Assembly: GCF_003024195.1 (NCBI RefSeq)
Contig: NZ_KZ679053.1
Coordinates: forward strand, 124,001-188,000
Direction of reading: 5' to 3'
Source of the DNA: Streptomyces dioscori
GTDB taxonomy: Bacteria; Actinomycetota; Actinomycetes; Streptomycetales; Streptomycetaceae
Length of the DNA: 64,000 nt
Part shown: positions 1 to 8,275 of the stretch, one piece after another
Layout of the letters: each line of letters begins with the position of its first letter
How positions within the stretch are numbered: position 1 is the first letter of the stretch
Program-made: the position numbers and the translations under genes
The notes under the pieces: model-generated
The model's database searches: none
Seen by the model: the letters and a program-made list of their open reading frames with translations, nothing else
What the model was told of the DNA's origin: nothing

Positions 1-1
1 C

Positions 2-628
2 AAGGACATGGCGGCCGACAGCGTCGGACTCCTCGACGCTCTGGGGATCGAGCGCGCCCACATACTCGGTGCCTCGATGGGTGGAATGATCGCCCAGCTC
101 GTGGCAATCCACTGGTCCGAGCGAGTCCGCTCCCTGAGCCTGATCATGTCGAGCACCGGGGACCCAGCCGTCGGCCGGGCGGACCCGGCCACTTTGGAGC
201 TCATGCGTCGGCCCGCTCCGGCCACCCGGGAGGAGGCCGTCGAAGCGGCAGTGGAACGTTCGCGTGTGCTGGCCGGAAGCGGCTTCCCGTTCGACGAGGA
301 CGCGGCACGAACCCGTGCGGCAGCGGCCTACGACCGCGCGCACGACCCGGCCGGCCGGCTCCGCCAGCAGGCGGCCGCCATCGCCTCGACGGACCTGACG
401 CCCGAGCTGCGCGATCTGCGCGTACCGACCGTCGCCCTGCACGGGACGGACGACCGCCTGGTCGGCATCAGCGGCGGCCAGGCCATCGCGGACGCCGTGC
501 CGGGCGCCCGGCTCGAAGCCGTCGACGGCATGGGCCACGGCATCGTGCCCGAAGCCTGGCCCCAGATCATCGCAGCGATATGCCGCAACGCGGCCCGCCC
601 CACAGCCTCCCCAGGAGACGCCAGGTGA
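2..628 (+). CDS. alpha/beta hydrolase, 5'-truncated by window edge
   Basis: C-terminal part of an alpha/beta-hydrolase-fold enzyme whose N-terminus lies before the window. The frame is open from base 2, and the first ATG at 8 is internal to the fold. The nucleophile elbow GASMGG is near the start, followed by GTDDRLV (acid residue) and GMGHGI (catalytic His), so the triad is complete. The missing part should carry the HG oxyanion motif. The stop overlaps the GTG start of the downstream monooxygenase as GTGA, so the two are translationally coupled. A hydrolase next to a Baeyer-Villiger monooxygenase could open the ester or lactone product; that is inference from context. Confidence 0.85.
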   Translation, partial: KDMAADSVGLLDALGIERAHILGASMGGMIAQLVAIHWSERVRSLSLIMSSTGDPAVGRADPATLELMRRPAPATREEAVEAAVERSRVLAGSGFPFDEDAARTRAAAAYDRAHDPAGRLRQQAAAIASTDLTPELRDLRVPTVALHGTDDRLVGISGGQAIADAVPGARLEAVDGMGHGIVPEAWPQIIAAICRNAARPTASPGDAR

Positions 629-2406
629 CAGTTCAGGCAGACAAGCAGGCACTCGGGCCGGACCCCGACGCGCTGCGCGAGAAGTACCGGATCGAGCGGG
701 ACAAACGGCTGCGTCCGGACGGCTCACGCCAGTACCAGGCGCCCGAAGGTGAACTCGCGCATTTCATCGACGACCCCTACACACCGAGGATCGAGCGCCG
801 AGCGGTGTCGGATCACGTCGACGTCGCCGTGATCGGCGGGGGATTCGGCGGGCTGCTTCTCGGCGCGCGTCTGCGCGACCTGGGCTACGAGGACATCCGG
901 CTCGTCGAGCAGGGCGGTGACTTCGGCGGTACGTGGTACTGGAACCGCTACCCCGGCGCCGCGTGCGACACCGAGGCCTACATCTACCTCCCGCTGCTGG
1001 AGGAGACGGGCTACATACCCACCGAGAAGTATGTGAAGGCACCCGAGATCCTCGAACATTGCCGACGGATCGCCCGGCACTACCGTCTCTACGACAACGC
1101 CCTGCTCCAGACCCGGGTCTCGGGCGTCACATGGGACGAGGACGCCGGACACTGGGCGATCGAGACCGACCGCGGCGACGTGTTCACCGCCCGGTACGTC
1201 TGCATGACCGCCGGCGCGATGCAGAAACCGAAGCTGCCGGGCGTGCCCGGCATCGAGTCCTTCCAAGGACACACGTTCCACACGACTCGCTGGGACTACG
1301 ACTACACCGGGGGCGACAGCACCGGCGGGCTCGAAAGGCTCGCGGACAAAAAGGTCGCGATCGTCGGAACGGGTGCGACAGCCATTCAAGCCGTGCCCCA
1401 CCTGGGCGCCGGCGCCGGACACCTGTACGTCGTCCAGCGCACCCCGTCGGCGGTCAGCCCGCGCAACAACCGGCCCACCGACTCGGCCTGGGCCGCCTCG
1501 CTCCCGCACGGCTGGCAGCGTGAGCGGATGGACAATTTCTCGACCTTCGTGGCCGGCGGCGACGCGGAGACCGACCTCGTCAACGACGGCTGGACCGCCA
1601 TCTACCGCCTGCGCACGCTCAGCGGCGGCGTTTTGGACGAGATCGACGACTTCACCAAGATGGAGGAGATCCGCGCCCGGGTGGCCGCCACCGTGCGCGA
1701 CAAGGCCACGGCAGAGAGTCTGAAGCCGTGGTTCCGCGCGCTGTGCAAGCGGCCATGCTTCAACGACGACTACCTCCACACCTTCAACCGGCCCAACGTC
1801 ACCCTCCTCGACACCGACGGACAGGGCATCGAGCGCGTCACGCCGACCGGCATCGTCGTCAACGGCACCGAGTACGACGTCGACTGCCTCGTCTTCGCCA
1901 GCGGGTTCCAGGTAGGGGCGCCGTTCGCGACCAGGCTCGGCTACGACGTGGTCGGCCGTGGCGGCCGCAAACTCAGCGAGAAGTTCTCGACCGGTATCTC
2001 GACGCTCTACGGCATGCAGACCAACGGCTTCCCGAACTTCTTCATCATCGCGCTCAACCAAGTGGGTGTCAGCTCGAACTTCGCCCACGTCCTCGACGTC
2101 CAGAGCCGGCATGTCAGCCAGGTCATCCACGAGGTGGACCGCAGGGGCGCCGGTGCGGTCGACGTCGCCGTCGCGGACGAGGAGGCCTGGGTCCGGACAG
2201 TCTTCGACTCTTCGCGCGCCAACCTCGAATTCCTTGAGTCGTGCACCCCCGGCTACTACAACAACGAGGGGCAGCCCAACGCAACCGCCGCGAGGCGCAA
2301 CGGAGCCTACGGGCCCGGCATCGTCGCCTTCGATCACCTCATCAGCGCCTGGCGCGCCGAAGGGACATGGCAGGGACTGGTCTTCGAGCCCACCAGGAGC
2401 ACCTGA
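625..2406 (+). CDS. Baeyer-Villiger-type flavin monooxygenase
   Basis: Class B flavoprotein monooxygenase of 593 aa, expected to insert one oxygen next to a ketone using NADPH and O2. The FAD Rossmann motif (IGGGFGG) is around residues 71-76, the type I BVMO fingerprint FQGHTFHTTRWD around 213-224, and the NADPH Rossmann motif (IVGTGAT) around 246-252. The GTG start at 625 is chosen because it overlaps the upstream stop and has an AGGAGA ribosome site; an in-frame ATG 45 bases upstream lies inside the hydrolase. The next gene begins 2 bases after the stop. The ketone substrate cannot be told from the sequence. Confidence 0.9.
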   Translation: MTVQADKQALGPDPDALREKYRIERDKRLRPDGSRQYQAPEGELAHFIDDPYTPRIERRAVSDHVDVAVIGGGFGGLLLGARLRDLGYEDIRLVEQGGDFGGTWYWNRYPGAACDTEAYIYLPLLEETGYIPTEKYVKAPEILEHCRRIARHYRLYDNALLQTRVSGVTWDEDAGHWAIETDRGDVFTARYVCMTAGAMQKPKLPGVPGIESFQGHTFHTTRWDYDYTGGDSTGGLERLADKKVAIVGTGATAIQAVPHLGAGAGHLYVVQRTPSAVSPRNNRPTDSAWAASLPHGWQRERMDNFSTFVAGGDAETDLVNDGWTAIYRLRTLSGGVLDEIDDFTKMEEIRARVAATVRDKATAESLKPWFRALCKRPCFNDDYLHTFNRPNVTLLDTDGQGIERVTPTGIVVNGTEYDVDCLVFASGFQVGAPFATRLGYDVVGRGGRKLSEKFSTGISTLYGMQTNGFPNFFIIALNQVGVSSNFAHVLDVQSRHVSQVIHEVDRRGAGAVDVAVADEEAWVRTVFDSSRANLEFLESCTPGYYNNEGQPNATAARRNGAYGPGIVAFDHLISAWRAEGTWQGLVFEPTRST

Positions 2407-2407
2407 G

Positions 2408-3568
2408 ATGTCGGGCGACGGACCACTGTCGGGGCTGCTCGTCGCGGACTTCTCCCGCATCGTGGCAGGTCCTTACTGCACCATGCTGCTCGGTGATCTG
2501 GGCGCCGAGGTCATCAAAGTGGAAAGCCCGGCGGGCGACGACACGAGGACCTTCAAGCCGCCGGTACGGGACGAGGAGTCGACGTACTACCTGGCCGTCA
2601 ACCGCAACAAGCGCTCGGTTGCGCTCGACCTCGCCGACAAGGGCGACCTCGTACTGGCGCGCAGGCTCGCCCACCGGGCCGACGTCCTCGTCCACAACTT
2701 CAAGCCCGGGACCACGGAGCGCTACGACCTGGGCTACGAGCAGGTCGCGGCCGCCAACCCGGGTCTCGTCTACTGCGCGATCAGTGGCTTCGGCACCCGT
2801 GGAGGCGCGGCCCTGCCCGGCTACGACCTGCTGATCCAGGCTGCCTCGGGGATGATGGCGATGACGGGTGAGGCCGACGGGGCCCCGCTGCGCACGGGTA
2901 TCTCGGCCATCGACGTGATGACCGGGCTGCATGCGGCGGTCGCGGTCCTGGCAGCCCTCAACCACCGGACCGCCACCGGTCACGGGCAGCTCCTTGAGAT
3001 CGATCTGCTCTCCAGCGCCCTCTCGTCGATGATCAACCAGTCCTCGGCCTGGGTCGCCGGCGGGGTGGTGCCGCAGCGCATGGGGAACGAGCATCCCAGT
3101 CTCTTCCCGTACGGTCCGCTGCCCACAGCCGATCGAGAGCTCATCGTCGTGGCCGGCAACGACCGGCAGTACCGAACCCTGTGTGACGTGCTCGGACGGC
3201 CTGACCTCGCGGCCGACCCGAGGTTTGCCTCGGTGGGGCTGCGCAACGACCACCGCGATGAACTGCGCCCCGAACTGGAAGCCGTGCTGGCCACTCGCGG
3301 CGCCGACGAGTGGGCCGGGCTGCTCACCCGCGCCGGTCTGCCGTGTGGTCCGATCAACGACGTACGGCGCGGGGTGGAGACGGCGACCCGGCTGGGCCTC
3401 GAACCCGTCGTGGACGTCGAAGGGGTGCCGATGGTACGCAACCCCGTCACCTACTCCCTGACGCCGCCGCGCTACCGCCACCGCCCGCCCGCGCTGGACA
3501 ACGCCGGCGAGTCCATCCGGGCCTGGCTGGCCTCCGAGGTCTCCGCGAAGGAGCCCCTCGATGCGTGA
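2408..3568 (+). CDS. CaiB/BaiF family III CoA-transferase
   Basis: Family III CoA-transferase of 386 aa, moving CoA between an acyl-CoA donor and a carboxylate. The N-terminal FSRIVAGPYCTMLLGDLGAE block, a nucleotide-fold VIKVE strand and the PGYDLLIQAASG motif are present; Asp140 in that motif aligns with the catalytic Asp that forms the aspartyl-CoA anhydride in this family. Length is typical for a single-domain member. It lies in an operon between the monooxygenase and a thiolase and would activate an acid released upstream (inferred). The last 8 bases overlap the thiolase start. Confidence 0.92.
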   Translation: MSGDGPLSGLLVADFSRIVAGPYCTMLLGDLGAEVIKVESPAGDDTRTFKPPVRDEESTYYLAVNRNKRSVALDLADKGDLVLARRLAHRADVLVHNFKPGTTERYDLGYEQVAAANPGLVYCAISGFGTRGGAALPGYDLLIQAASGMMAMTGEADGAPLRTGISAIDVMTGLHAAVAVLAALNHRTATGHGQLLEIDLLSSALSSMINQSSAWVAGGVVPQRMGNEHPSLFPYGPLPTADRELIVVAGNDRQYRTLCDVLGRPDLAADPRFASVGLRNDHRDELRPELEAVLATRGADEWAGLLTRAGLPCGPINDVRRGVETATRLGLEPVVDVEGVPMVRNPVTYSLTPPRYRHRPPALDNAGESIRAWLASEVSAKEPLDA

Positions 3569-4775
3569 CGCCGTGATCTGCGAGCCCGTGCGCACCGCGG
3601 TCGGGCGGTACGGCGGAGCTCTGGCCGGCGTCTCGGCCGGCGAGCTGGCTGCGGCGGTGGTCGCCGAGCTGCTTCGCCGCACGGGTGTGCCGGGCGCGGA
3701 CATCGACGAGGTCGTTCTCGGACAGTGCAATCCCAGCGGCGAGGCGCCTGCGATCGGCCGGGTCGCCGCGCTGGACGCCGGGCTGCCGGTGTCCGTCTCC
3801 GGGCTGCAGCTCGACCGTCGTTGCGGATCGGGGCTGCAGGCGGTCTGCACGGCCGCGATGCAGGTGCAGACGGGAGTCACGGACGTCGTCATCGCCGGTG
3901 GAACCGAGAGCATGAGCGCGGTCGAGCATTACACGAACGGAATCCGGTTCCCGGGACGCACCGCGTCCGTGGTGCTGCACGACCGACTGGCCCGGGCGCG
4001 CACCACGGCCGGCGGCAAGCACCACCCGGTCCCCGGTGGCATGCTCGAAACCGCGGAGAACCTGCGTCGCGAGTACGCCATCTCACGCGAGGACCAGGAC
4101 GAGCTCGCCGTGCGCTCGCACCGCCGCGCCGCGGCGGCCCGGTCCTCCGGCGTCTTCGCCGAGGAGATCGTCCCGATCACCACCACGGGCCCCCGTGGCG
4201 AGCAGGTCACGGTCAGTGCCGACGAGCACATCCGAGCGGACACGAGCGCCGCGTCCCTCGCCCGGCTCGCACCGGTGCTCCGCCGTCAGGACCCGGAGGC
4301 CACGGTCACGGCCGGCAACTCCAGTGGCCAGAACGACGGTGCCGCGGCCTGTCTTGTGACCACTCGGGAAATGGCCGAGCGACTCGGGCTGAGGCCGTAC
4401 GCGCGCCTGGTCACCTGGGCGACGGCCGGTGTCGAGCCGGCCCGCATGGGCATCGGACCGGTGCCCGCGACCGCCCGGGCTCTGCAGCGGGCCGGCCTTG
4501 CCCTTGCCGACATGGACCTGGTCGAGATCAACGAGGCGTTCGCCGCGCAGGTCCTGGCCGTGACGCGGGAGTGGGGTTTCGGCGCCGCGGACTGGGACCG
4601 GGTCAACGTCCACGGCTCCGGCATCTCGCTCGGCCACCCCGTCGGGGCGACCGGCGCGCGCATCCTCGCCACCATGCTCCGTGAGCTGCGGCGCCGCGAG
4701 GGGCGCTATGCCCTCGAAACCATGTGCATCGGCGGTGGGCAGGGACTCACCGCGATATTCGAACGACTCGCCTGA
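3561..4775 (+). CDS. thiolase (acetyl-CoA acyltransferase)
   Basis: Thiolase of 404 aa catalysing CoA-dependent cleavage of a 3-ketoacyl-CoA, or the reverse condensation. All catalytic elements are visible: nucleophile Cys88 in DRRCGSG, His359 in SGISLGHPVGATG and acid/base Cys389 in ETMCIGGGQG. Length matches the family. The ATG overlaps the CoA-transferase stop by 8 bases. Together with the SDR and enoyl-CoA hydratase downstream it supplies a beta-oxidation-like module. A degradative role is inferred from the operon. Confidence 0.93.
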   Translation: MRDAVICEPVRTAVGRYGGALAGVSAGELAAAVVAELLRRTGVPGADIDEVVLGQCNPSGEAPAIGRVAALDAGLPVSVSGLQLDRRCGSGLQAVCTAAMQVQTGVTDVVIAGGTESMSAVEHYTNGIRFPGRTASVVLHDRLARARTTAGGKHHPVPGGMLETAENLRREYAISREDQDELAVRSHRRAAAARSSGVFAEEIVPITTTGPRGEQVTVSADEHIRADTSAASLARLAPVLRRQDPEATVTAGNSSGQNDGAAACLVTTREMAERLGLRPYARLVTWATAGVEPARMGIGPVPATARALQRAGLALADMDLVEINEAFAAQVLAVTREWGFGAADWDRVNVHGSGISLGHPVGATGARILATMLRELRRREGRYALETMCIGGGQGLTAIFERLA

Positions 4776-4788
4776 AGGGCTGACGCCG

Positions 4789-4812
4789 ACAGGTCGCCAC
4801 GAGGTGACCTGT
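4789..4812. terminator. hairpin between thiolase and SDR genes
   Basis: Two 10-base arms (ACAGGTCGCC and GGTGACCTGT) with one mismatch surround a 4-base loop, 13 bases after the thiolase stop and 22 before the SDR start. No T-tract follows, so it may only attenuate transcription or protect the 3' end. Confidence 0.4.
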
Positions 4813-4834
4813 TCTGAGGAAAGGACGAGCCACT

Positions 4835-5599
4835 GTGTTCGGCAACGACAGGAGCCCGGTCGCCATCGTGACCGGAGGTGCCCGAGGGATCGGCCGCGGA
4901 GTCGCGAACCGACTGGCGGCCGACGGCTGCGCCGTCGCCGTCCTCGACCTGACCGCGGAGGCGTGCGCCACCACCGTCGAAGAGATCGCGGCCGCCGGCG
5001 GGACGGCGCTGGCCGTCGGCGCGGATGTCTCGGTGGAGGACGACGTCACGGCCGCGGTCGATCGCGTGGTCGCGGAACTGGGAGCACCGACGGTACTGGT
5101 CAACAACGCCGGCATCGTCCGCGACAACCTGCTCTTCAAGCTTCAGCCAGAGGAGTGGGACGCCGTCATCAACGTGCACCTGCGTGGCGCCTACCTCATG
5201 TCACGGGCCACGCAGAAGTACATGGTCGACGCCGGTTGGGGCCGCATCGTGAACCTGTCGAGCACCTCCGCGCTCGGCAAGAAGGGCCAAGCCAACTACG
5301 CCGCGGCGAAGTCCGGGCTCCAGGGTTTCACCAAGACCCTGGCCATGGAGCTCGGCAAGTTCGGTGTCACGGCCAACACCGTGGCGCCCGGGTTCGTCGT
5401 CACCGAGATGACCCGGGACACCGCGGCTCGGATCGGCATGCCGTACGACGAGTACGCCGTCATGCGCGCTGCCGAGATCCCCGTCGGCCGGGTGGGGCAG
5501 CCTGCCGACATCGCCGCGGCGGTGTCGTTCTTCGTCAGCGAGGAGGCCTCGTTCGTGTCCGGACAGGTGCTCTACGTCGCCGGTGGGCCGAAGGCATGA
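4835..5599 (+). CDS. SDR family oxidoreductase, FabG-like
   Basis: Classical short-chain dehydrogenase of 254 aa. It has the NAD(P) motif TGGARGIG near residue 13, the NNAG motif, and the catalytic Ser-Tyr-Lys set (NLSSTSA then NYAAAKSG). In this operon a role as 3-hydroxyacyl-CoA or 3-ketoacyl dehydrogenase ahead of the thiolase is plausible, but an alcohol dehydrogenase acting before the monooxygenase fits equally well. GTG start at 4835 with a GAGGAAAGGA ribosome site upstream. The stop overlaps the next start as ATGA. Confidence 0.9.
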   Translation: MFGNDRSPVAIVTGGARGIGRGVANRLAADGCAVAVLDLTAEACATTVEEIAAAGGTALAVGADVSVEDDVTAAVDRVVAELGAPTVLVNNAGIVRDNLLFKLQPEEWDAVINVHLRGAYLMSRATQKYMVDAGWGRIVNLSSTSALGKKGQANYAAAKSGLQGFTKTLAMELGKFGVTANTVAPGFVVTEMTRDTAARIGMPYDEYAVMRAAEIPVGRVGQPADIAAAVSFFVSEEASFVSGQVLYVAGGPKA

Positions 5600-6345
5600 G
5601 AATCGCGCGGATCCGGCTCGGCTCCGGCGACGAGGTCTGGGCCCGCCTCGACCCGGAACACTCCATCGAGCTGCTCGACATCGAGGACCTCGGGCGGGAG
5701 GGGCGCGACCTCGGTCCGGCCGGCGCGCTGACCCTCGTCAAGCCGGTCACGGCGACCAGCACCGTGGTCTGCCTGCTCGGCAACTGGAAGGGGCGGGACG
5801 GCCGGGACGGCCCGAGCTTCTTCGTGAAGCCGATCAGCTCCCTCATCGGTGACGGCGAGGCGATCGTCCTGCCCGGCATCTGCCGCACCGTGGTCTACGA
5901 ACCCGAGATCGCGGCCGTGATCGGCAGGACCTGTCGCGAGGTCACCCCGCAGGAGGCACGCGCTCACGTCCTCGGCTGGACCTGCGTCAACGACGTGACA
6001 GCGACGGACCTCGGGCTGAACACCAACTTCCCCTTCCTGCCGGGGAAGTCGTTCGACACCTTCGGCGTGCTGGGCCCCGTCATCGAGACGGAGCTCGATC
6101 CGGACGACACAGCGCTTCGTGCCCGCATCAACGGCCGGGTCGTCACCGACACGGTCACCTCCCGGATGAACTGGTCGACCGACGAGGTGGTGAGCTGGGT
6201 GAGCAGGTTCATGACCTTGCGTTCCGGTGACCTCGTCTGCCTCGGTACGCCTCCGCAGATCGAGCCGATCCAGGCCGGGGACCTCGTCGAGGTGGAGGTC
6301 GCCGGGATCGGCACGCTGCGGAACCCGGTGGTCGCCGCCGGGTGA
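5596..6345 (+). CDS. fumarylacetoacetate hydrolase (FAH) family protein
   Basis: FAH superfamily protein of 249 aa, the class that hydrolyses acylpyruvates, decarboxylates oxaloacetate-like acids or hydrates dienoic acids. The metal-binding pattern is visible: YEPEIAAVIG (E-x-E), then the Asp in CVNDVTATDL, and KSFDTFGVLGP. The N-terminal 60 aa are short compared with full FAH, as usual for this small-subunit class. ATG overlaps the SDR stop (ATGA). It suggests the pathway passes through a beta-diketo or acylpyruvate intermediate (inference). Confidence 0.85.
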   Translation: MRIARIRLGSGDEVWARLDPEHSIELLDIEDLGREGRDLGPAGALTLVKPVTATSTVVCLLGNWKGRDGRDGPSFFVKPISSLIGDGEAIVLPGICRTVVYEPEIAAVIGRTCREVTPQEARAHVLGWTCVNDVTATDLGLNTNFPFLPGKSFDTFGVLGPVIETELDPDDTALRARINGRVVTDTVTSRMNWSTDEVVSWVSRFMTLRSGDLVCLGTPPQIEPIQAGDLVEVEVAGIGTLRNPVVAAG

Positions 6346-6362
6346 CCGGTCGCCGGTCTGCC

Positions 6363-6412
6363 GGCGTCCACCTGGTTCGGCGTCCACCCGGTTCGGCGTC
6401 GGGCCGACGCCG
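6363..6412. repeat. 16-bp tandem repeat followed by hairpin
   Basis: Two adjacent 16-base units (6363-6378 and 6379-6394) differ at one base, with a partial third copy that becomes the left arm of an 8-bp perfect stem with a 3-base loop (6394-6412). It lies in the 195-base gap after the FAH gene. It may act as a weak terminator; no T-tract follows. Confidence 0.45.
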
Positions 6413-6480
6413 ACGTTGTCGATCGCCGTGACACAGATGCTCGGCCCCATGGACCCCAGCACCTCAAGGAGAGAGAAGCC

Positions 6481-6537
6481 GTGACGGGACAAGTCCTTCG
6501 AACAGGCCGCTGCGGCCCCACTGTCGATGAGCGCTGA
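6481..6537 (+). CDS. possible 18-aa leader peptide
   Basis: A short frame beginning GTG at 6481 has a strong ribosome site (AAGGAGAGAGAAG) just upstream and ends TGA three bases before the enoyl-CoA hydratase ATG, which has no good ribosome site of its own. This geometry would let ribosomes terminate and restart on the next gene. It could equally be the remnant of a lost gene. No protein family is recognisable at this length. Confidence 0.3.
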   Translation: MTGQVLRTGRCGPTVDER

Positions 6538-6540
6538 CCG

Positions 6541-7326
6541 ATGAGCACAGACGGCGGCGACGCGGACCCCACGGTCCTGCTTGAGGTTCGGGATGACGTC
6601 CTGGTCGTCTCCATCAACCGCCCCGAGGTACTCAACGCCATCGACCAGCCCACCGCCGAGCTGCTCGCGCATGCCTTCACCCGGCTGGATGAGGACGACA
6701 CCGTGCGCGTCGGGGTCCTGTCCGGAGGGCCGAAGGCCTTCTCGACCGGTGCTGACCTGCACGCCGTGGCGGCCGGTCAGTCGCCGATGGTGCCGGGGCG
6801 GGGCTTCGGCGGTCTCACCGAGAGGCCACCGCGCAAACCGCTGATCGCGGCGATCGAAGGGTACGCCCTCGGCGGCGGTTTCGAGATGGCCCTCGCGTGC
6901 GACCTCATCGTGGCCTCGCGCACTGTCCAACTCGGGCTGCCAGAGGTCACGCGGGGCTTGATCGCCTCCGCGGGAGGTCTCCTTCGGCTGCCCACCAGGC
7001 TTCCCCATTCCGTGGCGATGCGGATGGCTTTGACGGGCGAGCGGCTGACGGGCGAGCGGGTGCTGGACCTGCATCTGGTCAGTGAGCTGGTCGACCCCGG
7101 ATGTGCCCTGGAGTCCGCGGTGGCCCTGGCCGCGCGGATCGCGAAGAACGCGCCTCTGTCGGTCCAGGCGAGCAAACACCTGGTCAACGCGGCAGCCGAC
7201 GGGATGACCGACGACCTGCTCGGCGTTCAGAACGAGCTCCAGGCGCGGCTGCTCACCTCACGAGACGTCGCGGAGGGCATCGCGGCCTTCAAGGAGAGAC
7301 GGCCGCCCCGATGGCAGGGGCGGTGA
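6541..7326 (+). CDS. enoyl-CoA hydratase/isomerase (crotonase)
   Basis: Crotonase-family protein of 261 aa. The oxyanion-hole segment AFSTGADL, the GGGFEMALACD helix and LPEVTRGLIASAGG are all present, so both catalytic glutamates of true enoyl-CoA hydratases (in GGFE and LPE) are kept. It probably hydrates an enoyl-CoA in the pathway encoded by the upstream operon. The ATG has little ribosome-site support and may depend on coupling to the short frame ending at 6537. A strong bidirectional terminator follows. Confidence 0.92.
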   Translation: MSTDGGDADPTVLLEVRDDVLVVSINRPEVLNAIDQPTAELLAHAFTRLDEDDTVRVGVLSGGPKAFSTGADLHAVAAGQSPMVPGRGFGGLTERPPRKPLIAAIEGYALGGGFEMALACDLIVASRTVQLGLPEVTRGLIASAGGLLRLPTRLPHSVAMRMALTGERLTGERVLDLHLVSELVDPGCALESAVALAARIAKNAPLSVQASKHLVNAAADGMTDDLLGVQNELQARLLTSRDVAEGIAAFKERRPPRWQGR

Positions 7327-7350
7327 CCGCGGCGCACCTGCGCCACGATC

Positions 7351-7414
7351 CCGTTGACTCTGCGCAGAAGGGGCGCCCCATCCATGGGGCGCCCCTTCTG
7401 CGCAGAGTCAACGG
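7351..7414. terminator. perfect 30-bp inverted repeat, bidirectional terminator
   Basis: Bases 7351-7380 and 7385-7414 are exact reverse complements, separated by the 4-base loop TCCA. The stem sits between the convergent enoyl-CoA hydratase (ends 7326) and SDR (ends 7422). A perfect 30-bp stem is far longer than a usual factor-independent terminator stem and would form on either transcript. Confidence 0.85.
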
Positions 7415-7421
7415 TGCGTCA

Positions 7422-8153
7422 TCAGCGTGCCGCGGTCGGCCGGATGATCAACTCGTTGACGTCCACGTCCGCAGGTTCTCCGATGGCAAAGGCGATCGCG
7501 CGGGCGATGGCATCAGGCGAGATGACGCCGCCCGCCCGGTACTCCTTGATCGCCTGGGCCGCGGCGGGGTCGGTGATGGTCTCGGCGATTTCGGATTCCA
7601 CCACACCGGGGGAGATGGTCGTCACCCGGATCGACGGGTCGACCTCCAGGCGCAGGCCCTCGCTGATCGCCCACGCCGCAAACTTGGTCGCGCAATACAC
7701 CGCGCCCGTGGGCACCAGTTCGTGCGCCGCGGTGGACCCCATCGTGATGAAGTGCCCACCACCCTGCCGCTGGAAGTGCGGCAGCGTCGCCGCGATGCCG
7801 TGCAACAGCCCGCGCACATTGACGTCGATCATCTGATCCCACTCATCGACGAGCAGTGCATCCAGCCGGGACATCGGCATCACCCCGGCGTTGTTGACGA
7901 TGACGTCCACCCGCCCGTGCTCGGCCACCGCGGCGTCGACGAACGCGGCGACGTCCGCGCGGTCGGTGACGTCGAGGCGCCGCACGTCGATGCTGCCGCC
8001 GGCGTCCCGGACACGGTCGGCCAGGCCGGCCAGGCGGTCCTCGCGCCGAGCCCCGGCGACGACGTGATGTCCTTCGGCGGCCAGATGCGCTGCCACTGCT
8101 GCACCGATGCCGCTGCTGGCGCCGGTGACGAGGATGATCTTCGAATCGGTCAT
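7422..8153 (-). CDS. SDR family oxidoreductase
   Basis: Short-chain dehydrogenase of 243 aa with the NADP-type motif TGASSGIG, a RRED segment after strand 2 suggesting NADP preference, NNAG, and the catalytic set around TMGSTAA and YCATK. The start is placed at the ATG giving MTDSKII, because upstream residues of the longer frame do not look like SDR. It is the last gene on the minus strand before the terminator, 122 bases after the TrxR-like gene. Substrate unknown. Confidence 0.88.
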   Translation of the reverse strand: MTDSKIILVTGASSGIGAAVAAHLAAEGHHVVAGARREDRLAGLADRVRDAGGSIDVRRLDVTDRADVAAFVDAAVAEHGRVDVIVNNAGVMPMSRLDALLVDEWDQMIDVNVRGLLHGIAATLPHFQRQGGGHFITMGSTAAHELVPTGAVYCATKFAAWAISEGLRLEVDPSIRVTTISPGVVESEIAETITDPAAAQAIKEYRAGGVISPDAIARAIAFAIGEPADVDVNELIIRPTAAR

Positions 8154-8275
8154 GGCTTCATCTTTGGCGCCGGCGCCGCAGTGAACCAGGGTGCGTTGCA
8201 CCCTGGCAGGCGCCACCGCGGTTGCCTGACCGGGTCCGGCCCGCTCCGGGGAGGGCTCATCGCGTTCGTGTACGG

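Noticed and set aside
724..2460. Long open frame on the minus strand opposite the monooxygenase
   Set aside because: No family motifs, composition typical of the complement of a GC-rich gene, and no ribosome site. The plus-strand monooxygenase is unmistakable.
5572..7179. 535-codon minus-strand frame opposite FAH and crotonase genes
   Set aside because: Complement shadow spanning two genes and a gap, with Gly/Asp/Arg-rich low-information sequence.
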